Below, in pieces: positions 53,748 to 63,769 of a stretch of 64,000 bases of DNA. The translations under genes and the position numbers were made by a program. The stretch comes from Prorocentrum cordatum (lineage: Eukaryota > Sar > Dinophyceae > Prorocentrales > Prorocentraceae), in NCBI GenBank assembly GCA_963575745.1, contig CAUYUJ010014755.1:99877-163876 (forward strand). Reading direction: 5' to 3'. Position 1 is the stretch's first letter. Each line of letters begins with the position of its first letter. The notes beneath the pieces are model-generated. The model was not told the DNA's origin. It saw nothing but the letters and a program-made list of their open reading frames with translations, and did not search any database.

Positions 53748-54266
53748 ATGGCCCTCCGCTCCAGCGTGCTCCCTACGGCCGTCGTGGCTGCCCTGTGCCT
53801 CCTGGCGCTGCGCGGCCTGCTCGCCCCGAGCCCGAGCCAGGCCTTCGCTGCGCCAGAGGCCGGCCTCACGCAGTCGGTCCACCGCCAGTGCAGACCCGTG
53901 GCGGGCGGCGACCGCGCCCTCGCCTCTGGCGCAGCCCCCGCCGTCCTGAGCACCGTCCCCGCGCGCCAGGGCGTCGCCGCGCATTTCAAGGTGACGCTGG
54001 AGACGCCGGACGGCACCCAGGAGTTCGAGTGCCCCGAGGACGTGTACATCCTCGACCAGGCCGAGGAGGAGGGCCTCGAGCTGCCCTACTCCTGCCGCGC
54101 GGGCTCGTGCTCGAGCTGCGCGGGCAAGGTGCTGTCCGGCGAGATCGACCAGTCGGACCAGGCCTTCCTGGACGAGGACCAGACGGGGGAGGGCTTCTGC
54201 CTCACGTGCGTGACGTACGCGACCTCAGACGTGACCATCAAGACGCACTGCGAGGACGACCTGTGA
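53748..54266 (+). CDS. petF: Plastid [2Fe-2S] ferredoxin precursor, array copy 4
   Basis: Differs from copy 2 by about five nucleotides seen by eye, only one of them changing the protein: Gly28 to Ser in the leader (APSPSQ instead of APGPSQ). The mature ferredoxin domain is unchanged, as are the cluster ligands. The 5' leader also departs from copies 1-3 just upstream of the ATG (CGCCCCGGCTGC for CGCCACAGGCTGC), which removes one of two possible AG acceptor sites but leaves the one 18 nt before the ATG. It shares these differences with copy 5, making copies 4 and 5 a sub-group. The spacer to copy 5 is the shortest (1.37 kb) and lacks the satellite insertion. Confidence 0.95.
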   Translation: MALRSSVLPTAVVAALCLLALRGLLAPSPSQAFAAPEAGLTQSVHRQCRPVAGGDRALASGAAPAVLSTVPARQGVAAHFKVTLETPDGTQEFECPEDVYILDQAEEEGLELPYSCRAGSCSSCAGKVLSGEIDQSDQAFLDEDQTGEGFCLTCVTYATSDVTIKTHCEDDL

Positions 54267-55639
54267 GATGCCGAGGACACCGTCGGAGCACAGCAGGGCC
54301 AGTGACTGGTGCCGATTTGCTCTTCTGCCTCCGTCGATTCAGTATTGCAAAGGCTTTACGGCCGATTACGCCGCAAATTTTAAGAAGTGATGAGTTTGGG
54401 CGCAAGAGGTGGAACAATGGGGACGCAGGCAAGAGGGAGTGGCGGCTTTAGTGCGAGGTTGAACTCTAACGGTCCTCGGCCCATCCCGCCACTGCGCCTA
54501 GGTAATGTTCCAAAGGTCTGGGGGGGCATTTTGGTGGTTTGGGGGTCATGTTGTTTGAGGGGGGGAGCTTCAGCCGTACGACAGTGGCGTATTTCTTGGA
54601 TCCCTCGTCGGCCTTCTTGGGGGCCTTTGGGCCATTGGGCCCTATCTTGGAGACATGTTGGGCTGGTCCTCGGGGGGTCCTTGGCCGTCTTGGTTGGTCT
54701 TGCGACCGATGCGGCGCTCATGATACAATCGCAGTAAAACTCAGCGGATTCAGCCGATTTGGCCTCCTGGGCCAGCCCCCAGGGACATCCAAGACGTCCC
54801 GTTCGACTCCAGGTTGGCCCTGCGAGGGCTCTAGCTGGCGCGGCCGAAAGATAACCAACGTGGCCCAAAAATCGCCCGAGTCACTCCAGGGAGGGTGGTT
54901 GGAGGAGGCGGGGAGGTGCACCCCCACCCCTTGGATCCCCCGGGCGGGGAAGGAATCAAGGGGAAGGGGCTCCGATTCGTCTCGATTGCGGCCAGGGTGA
55001 GTTCACCTCGGGATGGCGAGCTTGGAAAGCCCCATGTGGCCACAAGGAAGGGGGGACAGTGTCGCATGGAAGAGCGTCTCCCAGGACCACCCCTGGACAA
55101 CCACCCCAGGACTCCTCCCAACACCCGCCAACTGGTCGCTGGATTCAGTCTTTGCTCGGGCGAGCCTCACGACTTTCGGATTATGAGACTTGGGATACGG
55201 TCGCGCAGTGCGTAGTCCAAGTTTGCGTGGATAGTCGCGGAGTGGCACGGTGGTCCGCGCAGGGAATCGCCGATCAGAGAAACGCAAGGCGTTCGCACTT
55301 CCTCCTGCACCGCCTCGCCCTCACGATCGCCCGTCGTTGGCGGCTCCTGCGGAGGCCCGAGGGGAGGGAGGGAGGGGCAGGGTGGAGGACGGAGGAAGGA
55401 AGGATAATGGGGGTCTGTTGACGTTCCCACGACCGGGCGCAGCTCGAAAGCCCAGTGATGATGGTGCCCGTGAACTGCCCCCAGTGGGCCCATCGCGAGC
55501 GGGTTCGAGGCAAGCGGGGTGTGCTCCCGCGCAGGCTTGAAGTGACGGATGATGGGCGGCGTCGCGCAATCCTTCTGGCTCCAGCCTTCTCGGCCATATC
55601 CTCGCCCCGGCTGCTCTCCAGGCGCCCACCAGCGGGACC
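54267..55639 (+). repeat. Ferredoxin array spacer 4 (1.4 kb)
   Basis: Shortest and most diverged spacer. It has the G-rich repeats (54,500-54,710) directly followed by a diverged upstream block (54,740-55,639); the GCATT satellite and GCACCACGTAGA motifs are absent. The divergence suggests that the copy 4/5 duplication is older than the copy 2/3 one, although the coding regions have stayed alike. Confidence 0.75.
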
Positions 55640-56158
55640 ATGGCCCTCCGCTCCAGCGTGCTCCCTACGGCCGTCGTGGCTGCCCTGTGCCTCCTGGCGC
55701 TGCGCGGCCTGCTCGCCCCGAGCCCGAGCCAGGCCTTCGCTGCGCCAGAGGTCGGCCTCACGCAGTCGGTCCACCGCCAGTGCAGACCCGTGGCGGGCGG
55801 CGACCGCGCCCTCGCCTCCGGCGCTGCCCCGGCCGTCCTGAGCACCGTCCCGGCGCGCCAGGGCGTCGCCGCGCATTTCAAGGTGACGCTGGAGACGCCG
55901 GACGGCACCCAGGAGTTCGAGTGCCCCGAGGACGTGTACATCCTCGACCAGGCCGAGGAGGAGGGCCTCGAGCTGCCCTACTCCTGCCGCGCGGGCTCGT
56001 GCTCGAGCTGCGCGGGCAAGGTGCTGTCCGGCGAGATCGACCAGTCGGACCAGGCCTTCTTGGACGAGGACCAGACGGGGGAGGGCTTCTGCCTCACGTG
56101 CGTGACGTACGCGACCTCAGACGTGACCATCAAGACGCACTGCGAGGACGACCTGTGA
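55640..56158 (+). CDS. petF: Plastid [2Fe-2S] ferredoxin precursor, array copy 5
   Basis: Last complete copy. It carries the Ser28 variant of copy 4 plus Ala38 to Val in the transit region; the mature domain with Cys116/121/124/154 is the same as in all other copies. In this copy the reading frame is closed a short way upstream, so the ATG at 55640 is the only good start, which supports the same start in the others. The 3' sequence begins like copy 4 (GATGCCGAGGACAC) and then runs into a truncated piece of the upstream block at 56229-56290, so the array once continued. All variation between the five predicted proteins is in the cleaved leader. Confidence 0.95.
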   Translation: MALRSSVLPTAVVAALCLLALRGLLAPSPSQAFAAPEVGLTQSVHRQCRPVAGGDRALASGAAPAVLSTVPARQGVAAHFKVTLETPDGTQEFECPEDVYILDQAEEEGLELPYSCRAGSCSSCAGKVLSGEIDQSDQAFLDEDQTGEGFCLTCVTYATSDVTIKTHCEDDL

Positions 56159-56228
56159 GATGCCGAGGACACGGTCGGAGCACAGCAGGGCCAGTGACTG
56201 TGGTGCCGTTTTCAGAGTCTTTGAGATG

Positions 56229-56290
56229 TGTTTAAGGACGCGCGTGGGCCAAATTTTCGTGGATGGCTTCAGAGTGGCATCGCACACTCA
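56229..56290 (+). repeat. Remnant of a sixth ferredoxin unit (upstream block fragment)
   Basis: The run from TAAGGACGCGCGTGGGCCAA to GAGTGGCATCGCAC aligns with the 3' part of the upstream block (compare CAAGGACGCGCATAGTCCAA to GAGTGGCATGGTGG at 53,301-53,350). The sequence then leaves the unit and enters a pyrimidine tract; no ferredoxin coding sequence follows. Confidence 0.65.
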
Positions 56291-56299
56291 CGGCTCCAT

Positions 56300-56968
56300 C
56301 TTTTTCGACATGATGAAGTACATCCCCCTCGCCTTCCCTCCTTCCTACTCGGCTCCCTCTCCCCCCTCCTTGCGTCCTCTCTCCTCGCTCTTTCCTCCCA
56401 TTCTTCTTCCCTCTTCCCTCCCTCGCCTTGCCCCTCTGCCCTCCCTGCTCCCCCCCCTGCGCCCATATCCGCCCTCTGTCGCGCATCGCTCCTCATCCGC
56501 CCGCTCCCTCCTGGAGGAGCGCGCGCCTCCAGGGAGGCCCGCGGCGAGCAGAGCCTCCCGTCATGGGGCCATTTTGGGGTTATGTTTGGATCCTCTTGAT
56601 CTGCTGTGTGGGGTCTTTTGGGGGGGCCTCTTGGGGCTCTCTTGGGGTGTCCTCTTCTGGGGTCCTCTCTGGGTCCCCTCGAGGCGCAGTCTGGGGCCAT
56701 CCCGGGGGTCCTCCCGAGGCTCTTGTGGTGTCAGCTTTGGGACATGCCCGGGATCCTCTGGGCCGCCCTCTCCTGGGGCCCTCGAAGCCCATCTCGGAGC
56801 CGCCGAGCGGCCCCGCTCCCTCGGCGCGGGGGCCTCCCAGGGACCACCTCCCGCCCTCTTGGAGAGCGGCTGGGGGGCCGCACCGCCGCGCTGCGTGAGC
56901 GCGCAGCCTGCCCCTCGAGGCCCGGCGCAGGCTGCCCTGCCCCTCCCTGGAGCTAACCAGCATGGTTC
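56300..56968. other. Pyrimidine tract, G-rich array and GC island
   Basis: CT-rich tract (56,320-56,460), GCGCGCCTCC island, TCTTGGGG array (56,560-56,780), and a GC-rich island (56,780-56,950). No gene supported. Confidence 0.5.
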
Positions 56969-56969
56969 C

Positions 56970-57510
56970 ACCGACCCATGCATCTCAGAGGAGGGGGAGG
57001 AGGTACCAATGCTGCTACTCTTCCCTTGTTTTCGCATTCGGGGGGGCTTCCTGGGAGGCCCTCGTCGCCACCGCTGGGTTCACCTCGAGAGCCTGGACAG
57101 AACGCACCCCCTGGAGAGGTCGGGGGAGTAGCGGTATTGGTACCTTTTGGTTCCCTCTTGCCCATCCAGATCCAGTCCCCACCACCCCGTCTGGGGATCT
57201 GCCCCTCGAATCCCGAAGGGGACAGCCTATACTATTCCCATCCAAGGGTCCAACATCGAAGAGTGGGGCCCAGGCCACGCCAGTGGGGATAGGGATCAGT
57301 TAAACGATGCGGTCGGAGGATCGCGGAGCAGATGTGGTCGGAGGATCGCGCCGCAGCGCCGATGCATCGGCGATACGGATCGATGCGGAGCCCGATTTTC
57401 TCCACGCCGGCGTCGCCGATGCATCGCCGACTTCACCAGTGCATCGGCGACGCATCGGCGATCATCCGACCCCATCTACTCCGACCCCATCTGGGAGGCC
57501 TCTGTAACAG
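56970..57510 (+). repeat. Composite dispersed repeat with GCATCGGCGATGC palindromes, copy 2
   Basis: Longer than copy 1 because GTCGGAGGATCGCG and the GCATCGGCGA palindromes are tandemly repeated (57,308-57,475). Ends ATCATCCGACCCCATCTACT then GACCCCATCTGGGAGGCCTC. Confidence 0.65.
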
Positions 57511-58089
57511 GGGTCAGCTTAGCCCCTCTGGCTGATCCAGGTTTGGGAGCCACGTGGGGTCCATTTCCCGTTTTCCGCCCTCCGCTGGCCCAGGTTTGGG
57601 AGCTACGAGAAGGCTGACCGGGTTTGGCGACGGGGGAAGGGAACAAGTCTCCAGCGTAAGATAATCTTGATCGCGACCGCGGGGGAAGATTTTTTTGAGT
57701 AATCTGATATTGATGCTGCGCAGCCGTGTGGAAACACCCACCGAAGCAGTATGCTCTTGCTCTCCCATTTTGTTTTCCCCTGTTGCCTCCCCCTCCTGCC
57801 TAACTAGTAGCTCCGCACACAACGGCCAGGCGCAGGCTGCTCTGCCCCGCGGAGGGCCGCGCGCGAGCGTAGCGGGTGAGGGGAGGGCGAGTCGAGACAG
57901 CAGCAGTTGACCTTCGGGGGGCCTCCTCGTCGTCACGGCTGGACGCAGCTTTGAGTGTTGGTGCTGTTGCGCCGTGGTCCCAATTCGCCCTTCTCCGAGC
58001 GTGGTCGGGCCGCCCGGGGGTCTCGCGTGAGACCCCCTTTTTGTTATCTTCGTCGGCTCGGCTCGGCTAAGCGGCGCATCAACATATGG
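57511..58089. other. Stretch without recognised gene
   Basis: Unique DNA; CAGGTTTGGGAGC is repeated at 57,539 and 57,591. Contains a GC-rich part (57,815-57,900) and nothing recognised as coding. Confidence 0.5.
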
Positions 58090-58235
58090 TTGTATCCGCC
58101 GACGTTCACACGTTGCAGGTGATAAAAATATACACCCAAGGGGGTACGGTCGAGGACGAAGAGGGCGGGTATCGAGGGTTCGGGACATTCGTGTTGAGTG
58201 GAAGGGGCAGATAGGAGCGAACAGTGATAAAATAA
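58090..58235 (+). repeat. Tandem unit 1: conserved core only
   Basis: Has GTTGCAG followed by GTGATAAAAATATACACC and the conserved peptide frame GTVEDEEGGYRGFGTFVLSG (58,143-58,205), closing in TAG at 58,212. GTT/GGT satellite starts right after. The earlier parts of a unit are not recognisable upstream. Confidence 0.6.
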
Positions 58236-59022
58236 TTGTTGTTGGTGGTGGTGTGAGTGTTGCTGTTGGTGGTGGTGGTGTTGTTGTATTCCGAGTTCAA
58301 CAAATAGTTATTGGTGATCCCACCCTCTGGGGCACATTATGTTTTTGTCAGTTGCAGTGTTTCCCGGCGATCGCTCCCGGTTTTTTATTCGGAGCAGTTT
58401 TAATTAAGTCTCAGAATTGTTTTGTTGCCCCCCGGTTTACAATGACAACAGCGGTTCCGCCTGCTACTTCCTCACAGTGTGCAATTTGGGCTCTCGTGCT
58501 GGATTTCCTCACAATGTATGAAAGAATCGAGCTCTCGCGTGGGAATTCCTTTGAATTTCTTCAGATGCCGCGCCTTCGTCACTCTGAAAGTAGACTCGCG
58601 CTGTGGATGTCCCAACGATTTACTTGGTCATCGCGCTATCGCTCGAGACTTCGTCGCGATTCATGCAGGACGTTCGCTTCAGCGACCCGTCTGGTCGCGA
58701 CCTGTCGACCTGGCCGCCTGGGCCCGCTTTCCGCCCGATCTGTCTGTCTGATTCTGCCACGTGTTTTCTGATCCTAGCTCCCCTCCTGCTAATTTCTCTC
58801 GTGGTCCATCCTCCTCCTTCCCCCTTGTTGCTTTCTTCCATCCGTCCTCTCTTCCCCTGCCCCAGGGGCTGCACGAAATACGAGCTGCAGGTAAGAAAGA
58901 TATATATATATATACATATATATACCCAATGGGGTACGATCGAAAACGAAGAGGGCGGGCATCGAGGGTTTAGAATATACGTGTTGAATGGCACGCATGC
59001 CGATCAGAGCGACCAGTCTTAA
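58236..59022 (+). repeat. Tandem unit 2 with micro-exon-like module and peptide core
   Basis: Order: GTT satellite, a block with TTGATCCC-like and TTTTGTTGCCCCCCGG features, degenerate 45-bp repeats built on GCGCTCTCGCGTGGGACTTC and CTCAGGAA (58,470-58,700), pyrimidine tract (58,790-58,863), a 25-nt AG-bounded module (58,866-58,890) followed by GTAAGAAAG, then GGGGTACGATCG and the peptide frame GTIENEEGGHRGF to a TAA at 59,022. Confidence 0.7.
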
Positions 59023-59775
59023 ACTGATTGTTGCTGTTGTTGCTGTTGTTGCGTTTGGATTCGCATTGCTAAAGAATAATCGTTGTTGATCCCCCCGCTA
59101 ACCATTGCATTTTTCAACTGGAGTGTCCCCCCGGGGCTCGCACTTTGTTTTCTTGTCAGGGAAAGCGTGGTGCCACCAGACTACGTTGTTGGGCCCCGAA
59201 CTACAACAGCAGCAGTTACCGCCGGATACTTTCTCAGTGAATTCCAAGTTCGCGCTCTCGCGCAAGATTGCCGCACAGTTTTGTGCAGGAATTGCGTTCT
59301 CGCGTGGGACTTCCTCGCAATTTAGTCAGACGCCGCGCCCTCGACACTCAGGAATCACGCTCTTGCTTTGGATTTCCTCACGATTAACTTTGGAATCGCG
59401 CTATCGCCCGAGCTCCCCCCGCGATTCATGTAGTACTCACGGTTCAGCAACCCGCCTGCTCGACTTGGCCCTGGCCGCCTGGGCCCGCCTTCCCGACCCG
59501 CCCGTTAGGGTCTACCCGCCCTAGGGGCCCGTCTGGTTTTGCCACGTGGTTTCTGCTCCTGGCTCCCCTCCTGCTCATCCCGTGCTGCATCCTGCTCCCT
59601 CCCCCTTTCCATCCGTCCTCTCTTCCCTTGTTTCAGGGGCTCCACCAATTTCACGCGGCAGGTAAGGAAGATATACCTCCAGTGGGGTACGATCGAAAAC
59701 GGAGAGGGCGGGTACCGAGGGTTTGAGACATACGTGTTGACCGACACGTGTGCAGGTAAGAGCGAACAGTCTTAA
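59023..59775 (+). repeat. Tandem unit 3 with micro-exon-like module and peptide core
   Basis: Same order as unit 2: GTT satellite (59,023-59,050), block with TTTTCAACTGGAGTGTCCCC and a pyrimidine-poor AACTACAACAGCAGC stretch, 45-bp repeats (59,220-59,450), pyrimidine tract (59,565-59,634), 25-nt module (59,637-59,661) with GTAAGGAAG after it, and the peptide GTIENGEGGYRGFETYVL, stop at 59,773-59,775. Confidence 0.7.
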
Positions 59776-60825
59776 CATGATTGCTGTTGTTGCTGTTGTT
59801 GTTGGTGGTGTTGTTGTCGGTGCTGTTGTTGGTGCTGTTGTTGCGTTGCTGTTGTGGCTATTGTTGTTGATGTTGTTGTTGGTGCTGCTGTTGTTGAGTT
59901 CTCATTTCTGAAGACTAATTCTTGCTGATCCCCCCCACCGGTGCATATTGTTTTTTAAGTGTGCCCTTCGACGCTCGCACCTTGTTTTTTGACAGGGAAA
60001 GTCTCGGTGATCAAACTGTGCCCCTGGCCCCCCGGATTACAACAACAACGGCTCCCGCTTGAGAATTCCACCAAATTTTCTCAGGACCCCCGCTCCTGAG
60101 ACTTCTTCACAATTTACTCAGGATCGGTGCTCCCGCCTGTGACATCCTCGCAGTTTAGTCAGGCCCCCCGCTCCCAGTTGAGACTTCCGCACACTTTACT
60201 CAGGAACGGCGCTCCCGCTTGAGACTTCCTCGCAATTGACTCAAGCAGTCTTCGCAATTTTGTCAAGACCCCCGTTCCCTCCAAAGAACCCTTCACATTT
60301 TATTCAGGAATTGCGCTCTCGCCCGCGACTTCCATGCAATTGTTCAGAACTCGCGCTTTCGACGCTCAGGAAACACGCTGCGCCAAGGAAGCCGCTACAA
60401 TTTACTTAGTAATCGCGCTCTCGCCATACTCAGGCACCCCGCTTGAATGTCCCAACCGCCCGACCCGCCCGTCAGGGTATCGCCCGTCCGTCGTGGGCTC
60501 CCGCCCGAGACTTCCTTCAGGAACGGCGCTTTTGCCGAGGATTTTCTCGAACGTTCACGCTCTTACCTTCCTGTTCCTTCTCCCTCTCTTTCCTCCCTCC
60601 TCCCTCCTCTCCTCCCTTCTCTCTCCCTCCTATCTTCCCCCATCCTTATGCCCTATGCCCTCTCCGTGCTCTCCCTCCTCCTTTCTCCCTCTCCTCTCCT
60701 GCCTCCTCCCTCCCTCTTTCTTTTTTTTGGTTTCTCTCTCTCTCTCTCTCTTTCTCTCCCCTCTCTCTCTCTTTCTCTCCCCTCTCTCTCTCTCTCTCTT
60801 TCTACCTTTTCCTATCTGTTTTTTT

Positions 60826-60861
<36 letters not shown>

Positions 60862-61179
60862 GCCTCTAATCAACCGCCCCCCGCTTCGCTCCGTCTCTCT
60901 TGGCGTTTTCCCTCTTCCTTCGTCCCCCCCCCCTTTCCTCCCACTCTCCCTCGTTCTCCCCCTCCTTCTTGCAGGGCCCACACCAATTCCAACGGCGGGC
61001 ACATGTACGCCCACGAAGGATTGTCCGCCCGTTCAGGTTTGCCCGCCTGTCTAAGACCGGCGCCCCCCGAAAAGAGAATTAATCCCCCAAAAGGGGGTGT
61101 GATCGAAGACAAAACGGGCGGGTATCGAGGGTGCGAGGAATTCGTTTTGAATGACACGCGGGTAAGTAAGAGCGATTAG
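59776..61179 (+). repeat. Tandem unit 4, expanded (1.4 kb)
   Basis: The 45-bp repeat block is expanded (60,030-60,530) and the pyrimidine tract is very long (60,560-60,974, with CT microsatellite 60,735-60,860). The module after TTGCAG (60,975-60,998) lacks the GTAAG donor. The peptide GVIEDKTGGYRG is present, stop at 61,177-61,179. Confidence 0.7.
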
Positions 61180-61900
61180 TCTTATAATGATTGTTGTTGT
61201 TGCTGTTGGTGTTGTTGAATTCTCACTCCTGAAGAATAATTATTGTTGATCCCCCCTCGCCGGTGCATGCTGCCTTTCCTCAATCGAAGTGTGCCCCGTC
61301 GACGTTCGCACCCTGTTTTTTGACAGGGAAAGTCTTGATGTTCAAACTGCGCCCTTGGCCCCCGGGTTACAACAACAACGGCTCCCGCCTGAGATTTCCT
61401 CACAATTTATCTATGACCCCCGTTCCCGCCCAAGACTTCCTCGCATTTCATGCAGGAATCGCGCTTTCGCTTGGGAGTTCCTTGCAATGTATTCAGGAAT
61501 TGCTCCCCCGGCGCTCTGGAGTCGGGATCTCGCTGGAGATTTGCTTGCAATTTAACGAAGAATAGCGTCCTTGCGTTGGAATCTCTTGCAATTTGCTCAA
61601 ACGCCGCGCTCCTGACACCCATGTACCCAGGAGTCGCGCCCGTTGTGGCCCCATGCGCATGCCCTTCGTGGCCCCGCTGTCGCCGTTTGTGGCCCCCTAA
61701 CTGTCCTACGTGGCCCACTTGCTACCCTCAGTAGCCCCATCGTTGCCTTCAGTGGCCCCGCATTATCTGATTCCCTTCGTGTCGCCGCTGTCGCCTTTCG
61801 TGACCTACTTCGTGCTTTCAGGCCATGCGGCCGTTTTCTCTCGCTCTCACTTTTGCTCGTCGTCGCCGTCGTCGTCGCCGTGGTCGTCGTCGACGTCGTT

Positions 61901-61935
<35 letters not shown>

Positions 61936-62145
61936 GGTCGGTCCCCTGTCCGACCCGCCGATCAACGCTGCCGCTGGCCAGGCCGACGGTCCGCGGCCGC
62001 CCCGCCGCCTGCCGGGGACCGGCCTGCAGGGAAGAAAAGTATACCCCCCCAAAGGGGTTCGATCGAAGACGAAGAGAGCGGGTATCGAGGGTTTTGGAAA
62101 TACGCGGTACTCGAGCAGATAATGGCGAACAGTATTCAAATGATT
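61180..62145 (+). repeat. Tandem unit 5
   Basis: GTT satellite, TTCTCACTCCTGAAGAATAA block, 45-bp repeats (61,380-61,590), a run of GTGGCCCC-type repeats (61,640-61,810), GTC satellite (61,855-61,935), a GC-rich stretch ending CGGCCTGCAGG, then peptide GSIEDEESGYRGF. The shared stop is missing; the frame runs into GTT satellite. Confidence 0.7.
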
Positions 62146-62462
62146 GTTGTTGTTGTTGCTGTTGTTGTTGTTGTTGTTGATGTTGTTGATGTTATTGTTG
62201 TTGTTGTTGGTGGTGGTGGTGTTGTTGTTGTGGTTGTGGTTGCGGTTGTGGTTGTGGTTGTTTTTGTTGTTGAATTCCCACTCCTGAACAATAATTATTG
62301 TTGGTCCCCCCAACGATGCATACTGTTTTTGTCACAATCAAAGTGTGCCCCTCGACGCTCGCATCTTCTTTTCTTGACAAAGGAAGTCTTCCTGCTCAAA
62401 CTGGGCCCCTGGCCCCCGGGTTACAACAACAACAACACGCGGGTAAGTAAAAGCGGCTAGTC
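62146..62462 (+). repeat. Truncated tandem unit 5b
   Basis: Contains the GTT satellite and the TTGTTGGTCCCCCC block up to GGTTACAACAACAAC, then jumps straight to ACACGCGGGTAAGTAAAAGC, the end of a core. Everything between (45-bp repeats, tract, peptide start) is missing, which fits deletion between short AAC-type repeats. Confidence 0.7.
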
Positions 62463-63465
62463 TTATAATGATTGTTGTTGTTGCTGTTGGTGTTGTTGAA
62501 TTCTCACTCCCGAAGAATAACTATTGTTGGTCCCCCCTCACCGGTGCACGCTGCCTTTCCTCAATCGAAGTGTGCCCCGTCGACGCTCGCACCCTGTTTT
62601 TTGATTGGGAAAGTCTTGATGTTCAAACTGCGCCCTTGGCCCCCGGGTTACAACAACAACGGCTCCCGCCTGAGATTTCCTTACAATTGATCCAGGACCC
62701 CCGCTCCCGCCCGAGACTTCCTCGCATGTTATTCAGGATTCGCGCTCTCGCTTGGGAGTTCCTTACAATGTATTCAGGAAGCGCTCTCCCGGCGCGCTGG
62801 AGTCGGGCTCTCGTTGGAGACTTGCTTGCAACTTCCTGTTCCTGCAATTTGCCCAAGCGCCGCGCTCCCGACACCCAGGCACCCACGAGTCGCGCCCGTT
62901 GTGGCCCCATGTGCATGCCCTTCGTGGCCCCGCTGTTGCCATTCGTTTCCCCCTCACTGTCCTACGTGGCCCAGTTGCTACCCTCAGTAACCCCATCGTT
63001 GCCTTCTGTGGCCCCGCATTATCTGCCCTTCGTGGCCCCCGCTCGTTCGCGCTCGTCGTGGCCCCATACGCATTCCCTTCGTGTCCCCGCTGTCGCCCTT
63101 CGTGGCCTACTTCGTGCCCTTCGTGGCCCTGCTGTCGTTCTCTTTCGCTCTCGCTTTCGCTCGTCGTCGCCGTCGTCGTCGTCGCCGTCGTCTTCGACGT
63201 CGTCGTCGTCGTCGTCGTCGTGGTCGGTCCCTTGTCCGTCCCTCTTGGGGTCGGGTCGACGGTCCGCGGCCGACCCGCCGATCAGCGCTGCCGCTGGCCA
63301 GGCCGACGGTCCGCGGCCGCCCCGCCGGTTACCGGGGCCCGGCCTGCAGGGAAGAAAAGTATGCCCCCCAAAAGGGGCTCGATCGAAGACGAAGAGGGTG
63401 GGTATCGAAGGTTTGGGAAATACGCATTATTGGGCACTCGAGCATTTAAGGTCGAACGGTCTTAA
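62463..63465 (+). repeat. Tandem unit 6
   Basis: Closest to unit 5, with the same GTGGCCCC-type repeats (62,890-63,120), GTC satellite (63,165-63,225) and GC-rich stretch ending CGGCCTGCAGG (63,240-63,352). Peptide GSIEDEEGGYRRFGKYALLG, stop at 63,463-63,465, then the long TTG satellite. Confidence 0.7.
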
Positions 63466-63467
63466 AC

Positions 63468-63495
63468 TTAGTGTTGTTGTTGTTGCTGCTGCTGC

Positions 63496-63565
<70 letters not shown>

Positions 63566-63666
63566 GGTGTTGTTGTTGTTGTTGTTGTTGTTGTGGTTGT
63601 GGTTGTTGTGGTTGTTGTGGTTGCTGTTGTTGTTGCTGTTGTTGTTGTTGTGGTTGTTGTGGTTGC

Positions 63667-63763
<97 letters not shown>

Positions 63764-63764
63764 G
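63468..63764. repeat. Long TTG microsatellite
   Basis: About 300 bp of nearly pure (TTG)n with a few GGT and CTG variants. It follows the last peptide core, as shorter GTT satellites follow the others. The long poly-Leu, poly-Val, poly-Thr and poly-Asn frames across it are satellite artefacts. Confidence 0.9.
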
Positions 63765-63769
63765 ACGAA

